A stretch of DNA of 64,000 bases from Conoideocrella luteorostrata. Lineage: Eukaryota; Ascomycota; Sordariomycetes; Hypocreales; Clavicipitaceae. The notes under the pieces are model-generated. The model was not told the DNA's origin. It did not search any database and worked only from the letters and a program-made list of their open reading frames with translations. Positions 20,675 to 31,426 of the stretch are shown piece after piece (within the stretch, counting starts at the first letter, position 1; each line of letters begins with the position of its first letter). A program made the position numbers and the translations under genes. The DNA lies in NCBI GenBank assembly GCA_032433595.1, contig JASWJB010000006.1, positions 1 to 64,000 of the forward strand, in the 5' to 3' direction.

Positions 20675-23600
20675 ATGGACAGTAGCACCAGCAGCAGTGG
20701 CCTGGGAAAGTTGCTGCCAAAGGCCATAACATCGAAAAGACGGCGCAGAAAGGACAAGGGGCGTGACTCTGAGGTGTCTGGCCAGGATGATGAGACATTC
20801 AGCACCACCACCAGCAGTAGCCAGAGGCGCTTTGAGCGGGAACCGACGCTCGAAAGTGACGATACCGATTCAATCAACATTGCCGACGACGACGACACAG
20901 ATGGCCGCAGTTTTGGCTCGTATGAGTCTGGCGCAGACCGGCGAAATGCAAACTCGTAAGTGACATGCATTTCATATGCACTAATATCTGCAGCCCTTTC
21001 GCTTATATTTCTTATTCCGTATTGTTTCTAAGAAGAAGAAAATCTTAATTCTTTCTCATATTATATGTTACCATAAACTCTAATGCACATTCATTTTTTT
21101 CGTACTGCACACTTTGCCTCGAACATGTTGCAGCATGCAGTCACCTGACACCCTCTAGGCCAGCACGACCCGCTACATTATCCACGCATCCGTCTCTAAT
21201 CGGCTACCTGACAACGTCGTCTCCAATTGTGCAAGCTCAACACCTCGACTCTCAATCTTTCTCCAGCTCTTCGAATCGAATCCCCGAGCCTCCCCCAACC
21301 GCCAAGATAGCTCCCGCCAGCCGAAAATCCAGGGCGGTTGCGCCCGCGATACAGACTGATCCTCCCCGAACCCCCCCCAGAGACGAAGACCCAGCTCCCA
21401 TCATAGTCAACACCCCTCCAACGCCTACAGAACGAACAGATCTCTCCCAGTTCGGGGGTTCCCCGACCGGGAAGCTCTCAGCTACTAGTGGTAGCCCCAG
21501 AGCGAGTGCGGATAGCGGCCCGGTTGCCTTGAACATGAACATTCATCGAAGAAGCAAGTCCGGCTCCGCAGCGATTGTTCCCAGCAAGCTTTCTCATATT
21601 ACATCAGCGCCCCTGACTCCAACCGACGAGATTAGCGGCGAGACTACTCCTAATGCCACTGGTTTCTTTTCATCCATGATATCTGCTGCTCAGAACGCCG
21701 CCAATTCAATTACCAATACTATACCCAATACCGGACTTGGTATCGGAGGCAATAAGAGTCGCACCAGCATCCCAAAATCTCAAAGTTCTCCCGCCGCCAG
21801 CCAGTCTGCGCTGGTGAAGGACCCCGACCCGGAGCCCGAGCCCCGTATCGAGGACACAATGGATCGCAAAGAGTCGGCGGTTCGAACGCTCGGTTCTGGA
21901 GACTTGAGCCTGAGCCATCTCGGTCTTGCTGAACCGTCAGTCATATCGCCCGCTAGCGCCAGATTTCCCGATGTCGTTGATACGAGGACAAGGTCTGAAT
22001 CAGCTCCAGCCGATCCGCAGACAACCAGTGGAGATACTCTACCAGTTGATCCGTCCAGCCGACCCCGTTCATTAGTCGAAAGTGTCGGTGGTGAGCGGAC
22101 ACCTCCACAGATGGAGTATGCCGATGTCAAGAGTCCTGTACAAAGATCATCTAGCCTAAGAAGCGCAATGAAACCGCATAGGAAACGAGGTAGCTCAGTG
22201 ACTACGAGTGGGACTATAGCAACGGCTGTTGCATCTGCTAACCAGGCTGCTCTACATCCAAATGGCGCAGTCGGTGCCCCTAAGCTGACGGGGTTTGCAA
22301 TCGCTAGTAAAAAACGAAATCGGGACTTTCATAACTTGTTCAAGAGCGTACCAGACGATGACTATCTCATCGAGGACTATAGCTGCGCGCTCCAGCGAGA
22401 GATTCTGGCACATGGCCGACTGTACGTCTCTGAGGGCCACCTTTGCTTCAGCAGTAATATTCTAGGCTGGACGACCACGTTGGTCATGAGCTTTGACGAA
22501 ATCGTGTCCGTGGAGAAGCGGAGCACTGCGCTGGTCTTCAAAAATGGCCTCATGATTTCTACTCTACATGCTAAACACATCTTTGCCAGCTTTACCAGCA
22601 GGGATGGCACCTATGACTTGATTGTGAACATTTGGAAGCTAGGCCACCCAACTCTCAGAAGCACTTTGAATGGCGTCCAATTGGAAGGAACTGGTGGTGA
22701 TAAAACCGAAAAGGTTGTATCTGAGCAAGAGGCGGCAGAGGCAGAACCTCAGGAAGCATCTGGATCGGAGGAATCATCGGACGACGATGATGACGATGGC
22801 GAGGGCGAGGGCGATGATGACGAAGAGTTCTATGACGAAGAAGAGCATGCAGAGGCATTGGAGACGCAGTCCACGGATATGACGGCGGTTGAGCCCGACG
22901 GAGACAAGTCGGTTTCACGAAAGGTGTCAGCCATGACTGCCGTCAACGGAGCGCCTACAGAGTCCTTACCTAAAGAGGCTGCACCGTCTCCGGGCGGTGT
23001 CGCTGATTGTCCTGGGCCTGCTACTCATGCCCCAACCGATTGTGGCGACTCCACATCTCATTACGACAAGATTCTCTCCGATGAGATTATCCCAGCACCC
23101 CTCGGCAAAGTGTACAACCTTATGTTCGGTCCTGGCTCAGTCGTCTGGATGAGCAAGTGGCTTACAAGTGACCAAAAGTGCACTGATATTCAGATGGAGG
23201 ACAAGAAAGGTCTCACCGCGGATAACAAATCTCGGACGTTTACCTATATCAAGCCTTTGAACGGCTCCATCGGCCCTAAGCAAACAAAATGCGTTGTAAC
23301 GGAAACGATTGACAACATTGATCTTGAAAAGGCTCTCAATATGAGTGTTTCGACCCAGAATCCCGATGTCCCTTATGGAAACCTTTTTACCACCAAAACA
23401 AAGTACTGCTTGTCCTGGGCTGAGAATAACGCCACTCGCGTGCAAATTAACTGCACAGTTGAGTGGTCCGGCAAGTGCTGGCTTAAAGGTTCGTTTCCTC
23501 CCTATTCCCTGTTTTCTTTTTTCCAAAGTATTATATCCTGGGTGCTTTGTTTGTGCTAATGAATGGCAGGTACGATTGAGAAAAACGTTAATGACGGCCA

Positions 23601-24231
23601 GGGGCAGTACTGCAAGGAGCTGTTTGCCTCGCTCAAGTCTGCAGTGTCGTCCCGCGGTAGGTCAGGCACGGGACCCAGCGGAACACTTAAAGGCAAGAAA
23701 AAATTGAAGAAGGGCAAGGCACTGCAATCAGTTCATGACGCAGAGAACAAAAAGTCGAGCAAATCGGACGGTCAGAAGCAGAATTGGGGTCCCTTGGAGC
23801 CGGTACGAAACCTGCTTGAGCCAGTCATTGATGTGCTGCAGCCCGTACTTACAGGCAACGTCATGTACGGCCTGTTGGTGGGCCTCCTGGTTGCTATGTG
23901 GTTTGGTTTCGGCGCCTCACCGAAACTCAATCACTCATTCGAACCAGATATTGGCTTCTACGGCCCAAACCGACAAGCAGCATACGAGGAAATGTGGAGG
24001 AGACAAGATTCGGAGCTATGGGAATGGCTGGAGGAGCGAGTGGGCATGGACCGGTTGAACCATGACCAACCAGTCGGGAGGAAACGGGCCATCGAGCACC
24101 GCACGGTCGAAGAAAAGTTGCGAGAGGAGCGCATGGACGAGCGTGAAGTTAAGGAAGCTATTCGTGTCACTGAGGAAAAACTAAGGGTGTTGAGAGAGGT
24201 TGTTGGAAAAGGCGGCGGTAACCAGCAATAA
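20675..24231 (+). CDS. GRAM and VASt domain sterol-transfer protein (Lam/Ysp2-like)
   Basis: Three exons, 20675-20955, 21159-23488 and 23570-24231, total 1,090 residues; donors GTAAGT and GTTCGT, acceptors CTCTAG and GGCAG; frame is kept at both joins. Order: disordered Ser/Pro-rich N-terminal half; GRAM domain at about 480-600 (FHNLFKSVPDDDYLIEDYSC, GRLYVSEGHLCFSSNILGW); acidic linker; VASt/StART-like domain at about 728-900 (GSVVWMSKWL, WSGKCWLKGTIEKN); one membrane helix at about 966-986 (VMYGLLVGLLVAMWFGFG); C-terminal coiled coil. Lam/LTC proteins sit in the ER at contact sites and move ergosterol to the plasma membrane or other organelles. Start choice: ATG 20675 lies in a CCATGG context and opens a conserved-looking Ser-rich leader. 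Confidence 0.92.
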
Positions 24232-24435
24232 GGATCCTTTGCATACATTGGAGGTCAATTGGGGATTAGTTAAGGCAGGGGGGCTGCTGCAACAGAATAT
24301 TTACATTTGTACATTACTACCAACTACAGCACATTAGCGTACCAGGCGAATTTTATTTGTAACTACTCGTGACCGCGTCATTATGTTGATGAACTTAGTA
24401 TTAAAATTACCGAACTCTGCTAAGGTCCGTCCAGG

Positions 24436-27080
24436 TTCCTTCTTGCGCAGCTCTATCTCGATTCGCTTAAAGACAAGACATTAGAAAGGGAAATAAACTC
24501 TGCATTAAAACAGCTCACAGCGCAAAGTCAATCAGGACTAGGCGAAAATGAGAAACACGATGTTCTGGAGAAAGCATATGCTCAAGCCATGGACAGAATA
24601 GACAATCAGATGCCCGGCCGTCGACTACTTGGAAGGACCGTCCTATCATGGGTCATATGCGCAAGACGACAGCTAACCATAGCAGAGCTCCAACATGCTC
24701 TTGCTGTGAATATTGGCGACACTGAGCTTCATACAGAAAATATTCGAGAAATCGATACTATAGTCTCTGTTTGTGCTGGATTGGTTACGATTGATAAGAA
24801 GAGAGACGTCGTCCGCTTGGTCGACTGCACGACCCAAGAATACTTCGAACGGACGCAGAAAACTTGGTGTCTGAATGCAGAGGCTGATATCACGAAAATT
24901 TGCATTACCTACCTGTCTTTCAGTGTCTTTGAGAGTGCATTCTGTCCAACAGACAGTGAGGTCGATGGGTGGCTACAGTCATATCAGCTCTACGAATACT
25001 CTGTACGCAACTAGGGATATCACGCCTGCACCGCTCCGGAGAAAGGGCTCATTCCAGAAAAAGAACTGATTGTGAACTTTTTACTCAGTGAAGTCAAGTT
25101 GTCTACCTCATACCGAGCAATAAGGGCTCGTATACGATACAAAGGTGATAGTATATAGCGACGCAAAAGAATAGCAGGCATTCATCTTGCGGTATTCTTC
25201 GGATTGAGGTTTATAATAGCTTCCTTCGTAGACCGCGGCGCTGACGTCGAGGTGAAGTGTGCTGACGACCAGACGCCACTATCGTGGGCCGCCTCAAGAT
25301 ACTGCGAGGAGGGAGTGAAGCTATTGCTTGATAGGGGCGCTAATATTGAGGCGAGGGACAACCGTGATTGGCCGCCGCTATTACAGGCCGCCGCGGGAGG
25401 TTATGAGAAGGTAGTCGAGCTACTGCTTGATAAAGGCGTTAATATTGAGGCGAAGAATAAGTGTGGCCAATCACCGCTATTCTGGGCCGCCGGGGAAGGT
25501 CATGAGAAGGTAGTAAAGCTTCTGCTTGATAAAGGCGTTAATATTGAGACCAAGGATAACTTTGGCCTGTCACTGCTATCATGAGCCGCCGACAGAGGTT
25601 ACGACAAAGTAGTAAAGCTACTGCTTAATAGGGGTGCTCATATTGAGACGAATGACAAGCATAATCAGGCCTCGCTCTTGCTAGCTGCTCGGAACGGGTA
25701 TGACGCCATTGTTCAACTATTACTCGAGAATGGCGCAGATGTCGACTCGAAGGATAGCTTCGGTGGGACGCCACTCTCATGGGCAGCAGAGTATAGGGGC
25801 ATGGTTGTCGCTATGATGCTGCTCCGCGAAGGAGCCAATGTCCACCAGAAGGATAGATTTAGTCAAGCATCGCTCTTGAAAGCATCAGGGAACGGACATG
25901 TGGACATGATCATGCTACTGCTCGAGCACGGCGCCGACATCGAAGCTACGAATATTTGGAATCTGGCGCCGCTGTCGCTGGCCGCTGCTTATGGACATGA
26001 AGATGTCGTTGAGCTACTACTGGACAACGGTACCAATGCTGAACCTTGCGACGTGGTTATTCAGAAACCACTACCGTGGACTACCGAGAGTGGGAGTGGG
26101 ACTACTACCGATTATCTTCTCGAGAGCGACGACGCCAGTGTTAATGCTGAACCCGGGATCAACTTGACGCCGCTTTCACGAGGCAATCATTAAGCTGCTG
26201 ATAGAGAAAGGTGCTGATGCTAACGCCAAGAATGGGTTCGATCAGACGCCGCTCTTGCTGGCCACGTCGGATAGACATCAGCATGTCGTTCGGCAGCTGC
26301 TCGACCGTGGTGCCGATACCGAGTTGAAAGATACATCAGGTCAGACGCCACTCTTGCAAGCTGTTGGCAACGGCCATGAGGCTATTACCAAACTGCTTCT
26401 CGACAATGGAGCGGATATCAATATTAGGGATAAGATTAGACAGAGTCCGCTCTTTATTGGCCGTCAAGAGCGGACATGAAGCCATCGTCGCTATGCTGCT
26501 CGAGAAAGGGGCTGATGTCGACTCAAAGAATTCGTCGAGCCAGACGCCGCTCGCGTGGGCGGCGAAAAATGGGAACGAGGCTATCTTCGAACGACTGTTC
26601 GACAAGGGTGCTGACCTCAATTCCCAGGACATGTACGGCCAGACGCCAATGTCATGGGCAGCCGAGAAGGGCCATACGACTCTTGCGAAGCTGCTACTCG
26701 ATAAGGGCGCCAATGTGAATCTCAAGGACGTGTATGGTCGGTCGCCGCTGTTTTGGGCTATTGAGAACGGACATGAAAGCCATTGTCAACCTGCTGATGA
26801 ATACAAGCCTCGACTTCGACTACGAGGATAGCTTTGGCCAGACGCCACTCTCACGGGGCAGCGCGGAACGGGCAGGTGGCGATCGTAAGGCTGCTGCTTG
26901 AGAAATAGGCCAAGACTGATACCGTTGATGAGCTTGGTCAAACGCCGCTTTCGTGGCTTTCGTGGGCTGTTAGGTACGGGCATGAGGCCGTCGTCAATCT
27001 GCTCCAAGAAACCCCAGGAAACACCACAGAGTCGGGATGTTGACGACCTAGACCTTAGCTTTAACATGGATCGGCTGCAT
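24436..27080 (+). pseudogene. Decayed NACHT-ankyrin NLR (5' truncated)
   Basis: Homology begins abruptly at FLLAQLYLDSLKDK (24436), the part after the NACHT ATPase; no P-loop precedes it. The frame continues with the helical region (GRTVLSWVICARRQLTIAEL) and then about 15 ankyrin repeats (consensus LLLDKGANIEAKDxxGxTPLxWAAxxGHExVV). Breaks in the main frame: TAG at 25012 where YSVRN-W-G would be expected, TAG at 25156 and TGA at 25582 (expected Trp in SWAA). Frameshifts follow near 26175, 26455, 26775 and 26860. The 25012 change (TGG to TAG) is CpA to TpA on the opposite strand, the classic RIP context. It would have been a receptor sensing ligands through its ankyrin array. Confidence 0.88.
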
Positions 27081-27927
27081 GCTCAACCAAATATAATAGG
27101 AGGATAACTAACTAACGCCGTGCGGCTCTACGACCTCGTAACTGCACGGCATATGGGGACCAAACCAGTTACGAGGAATATGTACTACATCAAGAATACT
27201 GCTATGATATCCCGCGTGTGTGTGTTCTCCGTATTTTGCATGGCGTACCACTGTGGCACGCTGGTTAGCTGGAAACAGCTGCCGCGTTGACCACCGCCAG
27301 GGACTAGTAGACTGTAGCTCTGGCGCTGTCTGGCGGCGAACCTCCCGGTGGCGTTGTGCTTCTTGCAGTCGTGTCCTACCTGTCACTGCAGTCATCGGTG
27401 CCGGCCACTCATACGGAGTACACATTCAATATGGAGCACTCCGTTGACTGCAGGGCACGGAAATCTGCGAACCAACTGCGTTTTGGCAACATGGCTTACT
27501 CCTTACTCAGTGGTGGATGACAATGCGACATGCATGATATACCAAGCAAGCTCGATCGATCAAGTCGGGGTCAGACACAGTCTCAGAGTCCAAGTAAGCT
27601 CCAGCCACCAGAACTGCAGGCGAGAGGTTCACCAACACCAGTCACCAGGCTCCGTCACTAACTACTCTCTACTCCGTACAGAGTGCGGAGTGCAAAACCC
27701 CCACTTCTGCCGCTCACTAGTTAACTCACTACTGTAGCTAACCAGCCTGAACTCCAACCTCCAGATCCAGCTACAGTCGCCTGACTTGTCTCAGGTGCAT
27801 TTTGATTCAGCCTCTACGTGCGTTATCAGTTCACCGCCTAGCATTGCCTACATATATATATCCCACACCGCGCCGCCGCAAGCTCATCAATCCGGGAGCA
27901 GCACACAACTCCCTGCCGAATGCCACC
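27081..27927. other. Intergenic region upstream of MIT-like gene
   Basis: No gene seen. TACTCCGTA motifs at 27412-27420 (reverse) and 27670-27678. The last part just before 27928 is probably the 5' leader of the downstream gene. Confidence 0.5.
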
Positions 27928-29475
27928 ATGGATTCGTCTCCCGTCGTGAAAGCGCACGACCATGCGGCTGCCGCGGCCGTCGCAACCCGCCAGTCGGCCG
28001 ACACAACAGTCGCTATTAACGAGCATACCCTCGCGGCCGGCGAGTTTGCCAACGCCGCCCAGAGGACGTCGAGCATCGAGGCGCTGCGGACGCTGAAACT
28101 GCTGGAGGAGCACCACCGACGACTCGCGGAGCTGCTGAAGCTGCCCTCCGACCAGACTTCGCAAAACAGCGAGGAGGACATGAACGAGAAGTCGGGGCAG
28201 AATGAGAAAGGCGCTGCGTCTCCGGAGAACACGCAGTCGGGCAAGAAGCTGCCGAGCCTGACGCAGCGGGGCTTCACGGCTCGCGAGATGTCCACCTCGA
28301 TTGCGAGCAACTTGGCATCGGCCAGGGGGATTCGGTCCAAGTATAGAGGCCAGCCTCTGAGCCCGAGTGTCTCGAATGACCAGGCCCCCGGAAATGTCGA
28401 CCACCAATCTCGACGAGACGGATCCAAGTCGAAGATGCAGAGTATTATTGATACGCAGCCTGGCAAGCCGGCGTGGGTTCCGCCGACATCTACTCCCGCT
28501 CTTCACAAGGCCGACTCTCGCAGTAATAAGAGCGCTGCTTCGTCCCCACGGGTGGACCAGACGAATGCTTCGGCAGTCGTAGCAGAGGATGCTGGCTATA
28601 CCCGGTTCTACAGCACGTTTGGCAGCCTGATCAATAAAATTTCCGCTCCCCTCGCCTTTGCCGGACTGCCTCTCATCCACGAAGAATCGACAGCATCTGA
28701 GCAATCCGTAGAGCAGCCCGTCGAACAGTCCCCGCCGCCCAGACGCAAGGCCTCTCGTTCACCAGCTGCCACCTCCTCCCTCAGTCTAGACCCAGACCTG
28801 TCCAAGATCTACTCCAAGGCTACTATGCGGGCACTCGCCCGCGAAGGCCACAGCGCCAACGACTCCTTCTACGTAGTCCCAACGTCCGGCCACACCATGT
28901 CCTACGCCAACATTCTCAGCTACGCCGAGAAAGAGAAGCGTCGCCTCGGTGCATCCCACCACAGCGACTTGGACTTGCTGCACAACCCCGAGGACGAAGA
29001 CGACGACTTTGTGGATGCTCGCGAGACACCAGTCCCCGTCTCCCCCGGCGCCAAGAGGAAAATGGTCCTTTCCAAGACGGAAAAGAGCCTCCGCAATACT
29101 ATCGAGGAACTCTCGCTGGAAAACAAGTCTCTGAAAGGCATGCTCGACAATGTATCCAAGCGTCTGCACGCATTCGAGGCCAGCTCCCAGCACTCAGCCA
29201 TGGCCCTCGCCGAAAGTTTCCGTATCATGAGGCCAGATTCTCCGAGCGCGGCGCAACACCCTGTCAGGGCCTCCTCTGCGGATGAGGCGTTGAAGAAGAA
29301 GACGCAAGATATGGAGGAGCAGCTGGCCGCGGCAACGGTGCAGATGGAGCGGCTGGAGAAGGACAACCGCAAGATGCAGAAAACGTTGGAGAAGTATAGG
29401 GATAAATGGGAGGTTCTGAAGGCCGGAGCCAAGGCCAGGAGAGAGGCACAGGCGGAAAATGTGGAGGATGCTTGA
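27928..29475 (+). CDS. MIT-like, coiled-coil protein (possible Atg38/NRBF2-like)
   Basis: The start at 27928 has a strong context (GCCACCATGG); the frame is open further upstream, but that part is leader-like. Product about 515 residues. The N-terminus (NEHTLAAGEFANAA, IEALRTLKLLEEHHRRLAEL) forms a helical hairpin resembling an MIT domain. The middle is Ser/Pro-rich and disordered. Two C-terminal heptad-rich segments (EKSLRNTIEELSLENKSLKG and EALKKKTQDMEEQLAAATVQ onward) are clear coiled coils. An MIT-like head plus coiled coil recalls Atg38/NRBF2, an accessory subunit of autophagic PI3-kinase, but I cannot confirm that from motifs alone. It is convergent with the JmjC gene, 95 bp apart. Confidence 0.75.
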   Translation: MDSSPVVKAHDHAAAAAVATRQSADTTVAINEHTLAAGEFANAAQRTSSIEALRTLKLLEEHHRRLAELLKLPSDQTSQNSEEDMNEKSGQNEKGAASPENTQSGKKLPSLTQRGFTAREMSTSIASNLASARGIRSKYRGQPLSPSVSNDQAPGNVDHQSRRDGSKSKMQSIIDTQPGKPAWVPPTSTPALHKADSRSNKSAASSPRVDQTNASAVVAEDAGYTRFYSTFGSLINKISAPLAFAGLPLIHEESTASEQSVEQPVEQSPPPRRKASRSPAATSSLSLDPDLSKIYSKATMRALAREGHSANDSFYVVPTSGHTMSYANILSYAEKEKRRLGASHHSDLDLLHNPEDEDDDFVDARETPVPVSPGAKRKMVLSKTEKSLRNTIEELSLENKSLKGMLDNVSKRLHAFEASSQHSAMALAESFRIMRPDSPSAAQHPVRASSADEALKKKTQDMEEQLAAATVQMERLEKDNRKMQKTLEKYRDKWEVLKAGAKARREAQAENVEDA

Positions 29476-29570
29476 AGTTCGATAGCTTTGGTCAAGTGAA
29501 GTGGCTGGATCGCCGACGATGGTGTTGTGTGTATCACTGTTTTTCCTGTGTCTAGCCACCAATATATACG

Positions 29571-31055
29571 CTAATTCCACCAAAAGCTCACACTGAAACT
29601 TACACTCAGACTCCTCACGTAATGCCACCATCCCATCGGAATCAACAACGTGTCTCCCTCTCCCAAAATACACTCCCAGCACTCCGCATCCTCGAGGTCC
29701 TTCTTCATCCTATCTACATCTTCGGCTGTCCCACCCTCAGCGTCAGCCTCATCCCAGCCCTCCAACACACCTACATCCAAGGCACTCGTGTTCCCCATGT
29801 CCACACCATCCTCCACCCCTCGCGGCCTCATCCCCTCCGCCCAAGGCGCGTACAGCCTCACGTACTTGGTGCCCACGACCTGCGTCAGCAGATTATGATA
29901 CCCATCCGTGTGAAGCGGTGTGATTGTGCGCGCCGGTCCAAACCACGCATTAAGCTGGGGTATATCAAGCGATGCCTGGTTCTTCGTCGTGTCCGTGGGG
30001 TGTCCTGGGACAGAAGACCAACACAGATCAGGAATGGCAATGTCGTTTCTGAGCGCGGGGATTTGATGGAATAAGTTGTGCTGTGCCAGGTAGCCCACCT
30101 GGCGTATCTTGCTTGAGCTTGAGCTTGAGCCTGAGCTTGAGCTTGGATTCACATATTTGGCAAGAAACTCCTTGAACGGGATGATTTCTTGCCCCCACCC
30201 GTCGTCGACGTAGCTGCGCCCTACCTCGACCGGCACGAGTCTCCTGCCTCCGAAGGTCTGGGAAAGTAAATAGTCTGGAGACTTCCAGGGGTGGTCTGTC
30301 ATAGCGGGCCATGTGTCGATCAGATCCGTAAAGATGACGGGTCGGGGGTGTGTAGACGCATTCATGTATGTCTCGAATGTGTCCAAGGACCAGCCCTTGC
30401 GGCGAGGACACATCCTTTGTTTCGAGAGGGCCGGCCGACCGTACGGCTCTTCACAAGTAAACAGCTGTTTCTGTACGTCATCGATCTTCATTCTTTTGGA
30501 AGGCGGCCCAGCAGTCCCCAAATCCCGCTTGGCCTCACAGTCGAGCCGTTCCAGCAATTTGAGCGTCTTCTCGATCCATACCGCCCCAAGAACACCTGCT
30601 CCACCCGCCGTGATCAGCGCCCGGTCCAACATCTTGACAATCTTGTCCAACACGCCGTCCTCGAGCCAGTCGCTCCGAGCGCTCTGGGCACGCCGCAGCG
30701 GAGAGCGCAGTATCTCATGGAAAGTCGACAGGATGAGCGTGTCCGTATATATCTGCCGCCAGTGGCGCGGCAGCAGGTCATACCGGTAGGCGTAGAACTT
30801 GGCCATGCATATCGAGGCGGCGTCCTCGAGGCGCTGTTGTAGGAGGCTCTCGTTGGCTGCGTGGCTCGTGGGAGCTCCTTGGACGAGCGCATCGTGTATT
30901 TTTAGCTGAGCAATCGCTTGCCGTCTGAGAAGGTCGTTCACTGCAGAGCCGTCATCGTCTGGCGGTGCTTGATGGCCGGTTTGGTATGGTGCGTTGATGA
31001 GTTTATTTGTGGCGTCGCTGTACCACGAGAGTAATTCCGTGAGTGTGTTGTTCAT
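29571..31055 (-). CDS. JmjC-domain oxygenase (KDM8/JMJD5-like)
   Basis: A single exon of 494 residues from the ATG at 31055 (MNNTLTELLSWY); the frame is open to an earlier ATG at 31166, but those 37 residues look like leader. The C-terminal half is a JmjC/cupin-8 domain: PVIFTDLIDTWPAM, the iron ligands HTD in PLHTDGYHNLL and the distal His in MGWWHYVRSLSVS, with Lys in GTKYVRLYAPW for 2-oxoglutarate. All ligands needed for Fe(II)/2-oxoglutarate chemistry are present, so it is probably an active protein hydroxylase or demethylase. A Ser tract (coded near 30109-30145) interrupts the domain, and an acidic insert occurs before GEGDTLLIPMGWWH. The N-terminal half is helical with no named motif. 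Confidence 0.88.
   Translation of the reverse strand: MNNTLTELLSWYSDATNKLINAPYQTGHQAPPDDDGSAVNDLLRRQAIAQLKIHDALVQGAPTSHAANESLLQQRLEDAASICMAKFYAYRYDLLPRHWRQIYTDTLILSTFHEILRSPLRRAQSARSDWLEDGVLDKIVKMLDRALITAGGAGVLGAVWIEKTLKLLERLDCEAKRDLGTAGPPSKRMKIDDVQKQLFTCEEPYGRPALSKQRMCPRRKGWSLDTFETYMNASTHPRPVIFTDLIDTWPAMTDHPWKSPDYLLSQTFGGRRLVPVEVGRSYVDDGWGQEIIPFKEFLAKYVNPSSSSGSSSSSSKIRQVGYLAQHNLFHQIPALRNDIAIPDLCWSSVPGHPTDTTKNQASLDIPQLNAWFGPARTITPLHTDGYHNLLTQVVGTKYVRLYAPWAEGMRPRGVEDGVDMGNTSALDVGVLEGWDEADAEGGTAEDVDRMKKDLEDAECWECILGEGDTLLIPMGWWHYVRSLSVSFSVSFWWN
30109..30145 (-). repeat. 6-bp tandem repeat coding poly-Ser inside JmjC domain
   Basis: Repeats of gagctt (with one gagcct) on the plus strand encode the SSSSGSSSSSS stretch, lying between KYVNPS and KIRQVGYLAQ. 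It is probably a loop of variable length. Confidence 0.85.
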
Positions 31056-31426
31056 TGCATAGTTTAGTGTTTCACAGTTATTGCCTTGTGATACTTGGCG
31101 AGGTCCTTGCTTGGACTGGTGAGTTTGGTGTTGCGGCAGTGACAATTGATGTCCCCACTCCAGCATTTCTACACGGTTGAGTCCAACAAACGTCCATCAA
31201 TACGCCTATCATTAACAACAGAGACGCAGCAACTCGTCAACAGCGGATGCTTAATTGAATTAAATTCCAGCAGCACGTTGACGGTCTCTAGAAACCCCCG
31301 GGCCACCTGCTTTGTCCACGTATCGCGAGACTTGCTTCATGTTGAATCAATACCCTATACTGTCACGTTCGAAAATATTTGATCGTCACATATCGTTAGA
31401 CTCAAACGTCCGGACACTACTTGCTA

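Noticed and set aside
29571..31166. Start of the JmjC gene at 31166
   Set aside because: The extra 37 residues are Gln/His-rich and unlike a folded start; the ATG at 31055 is the better choice, though this is not proven.
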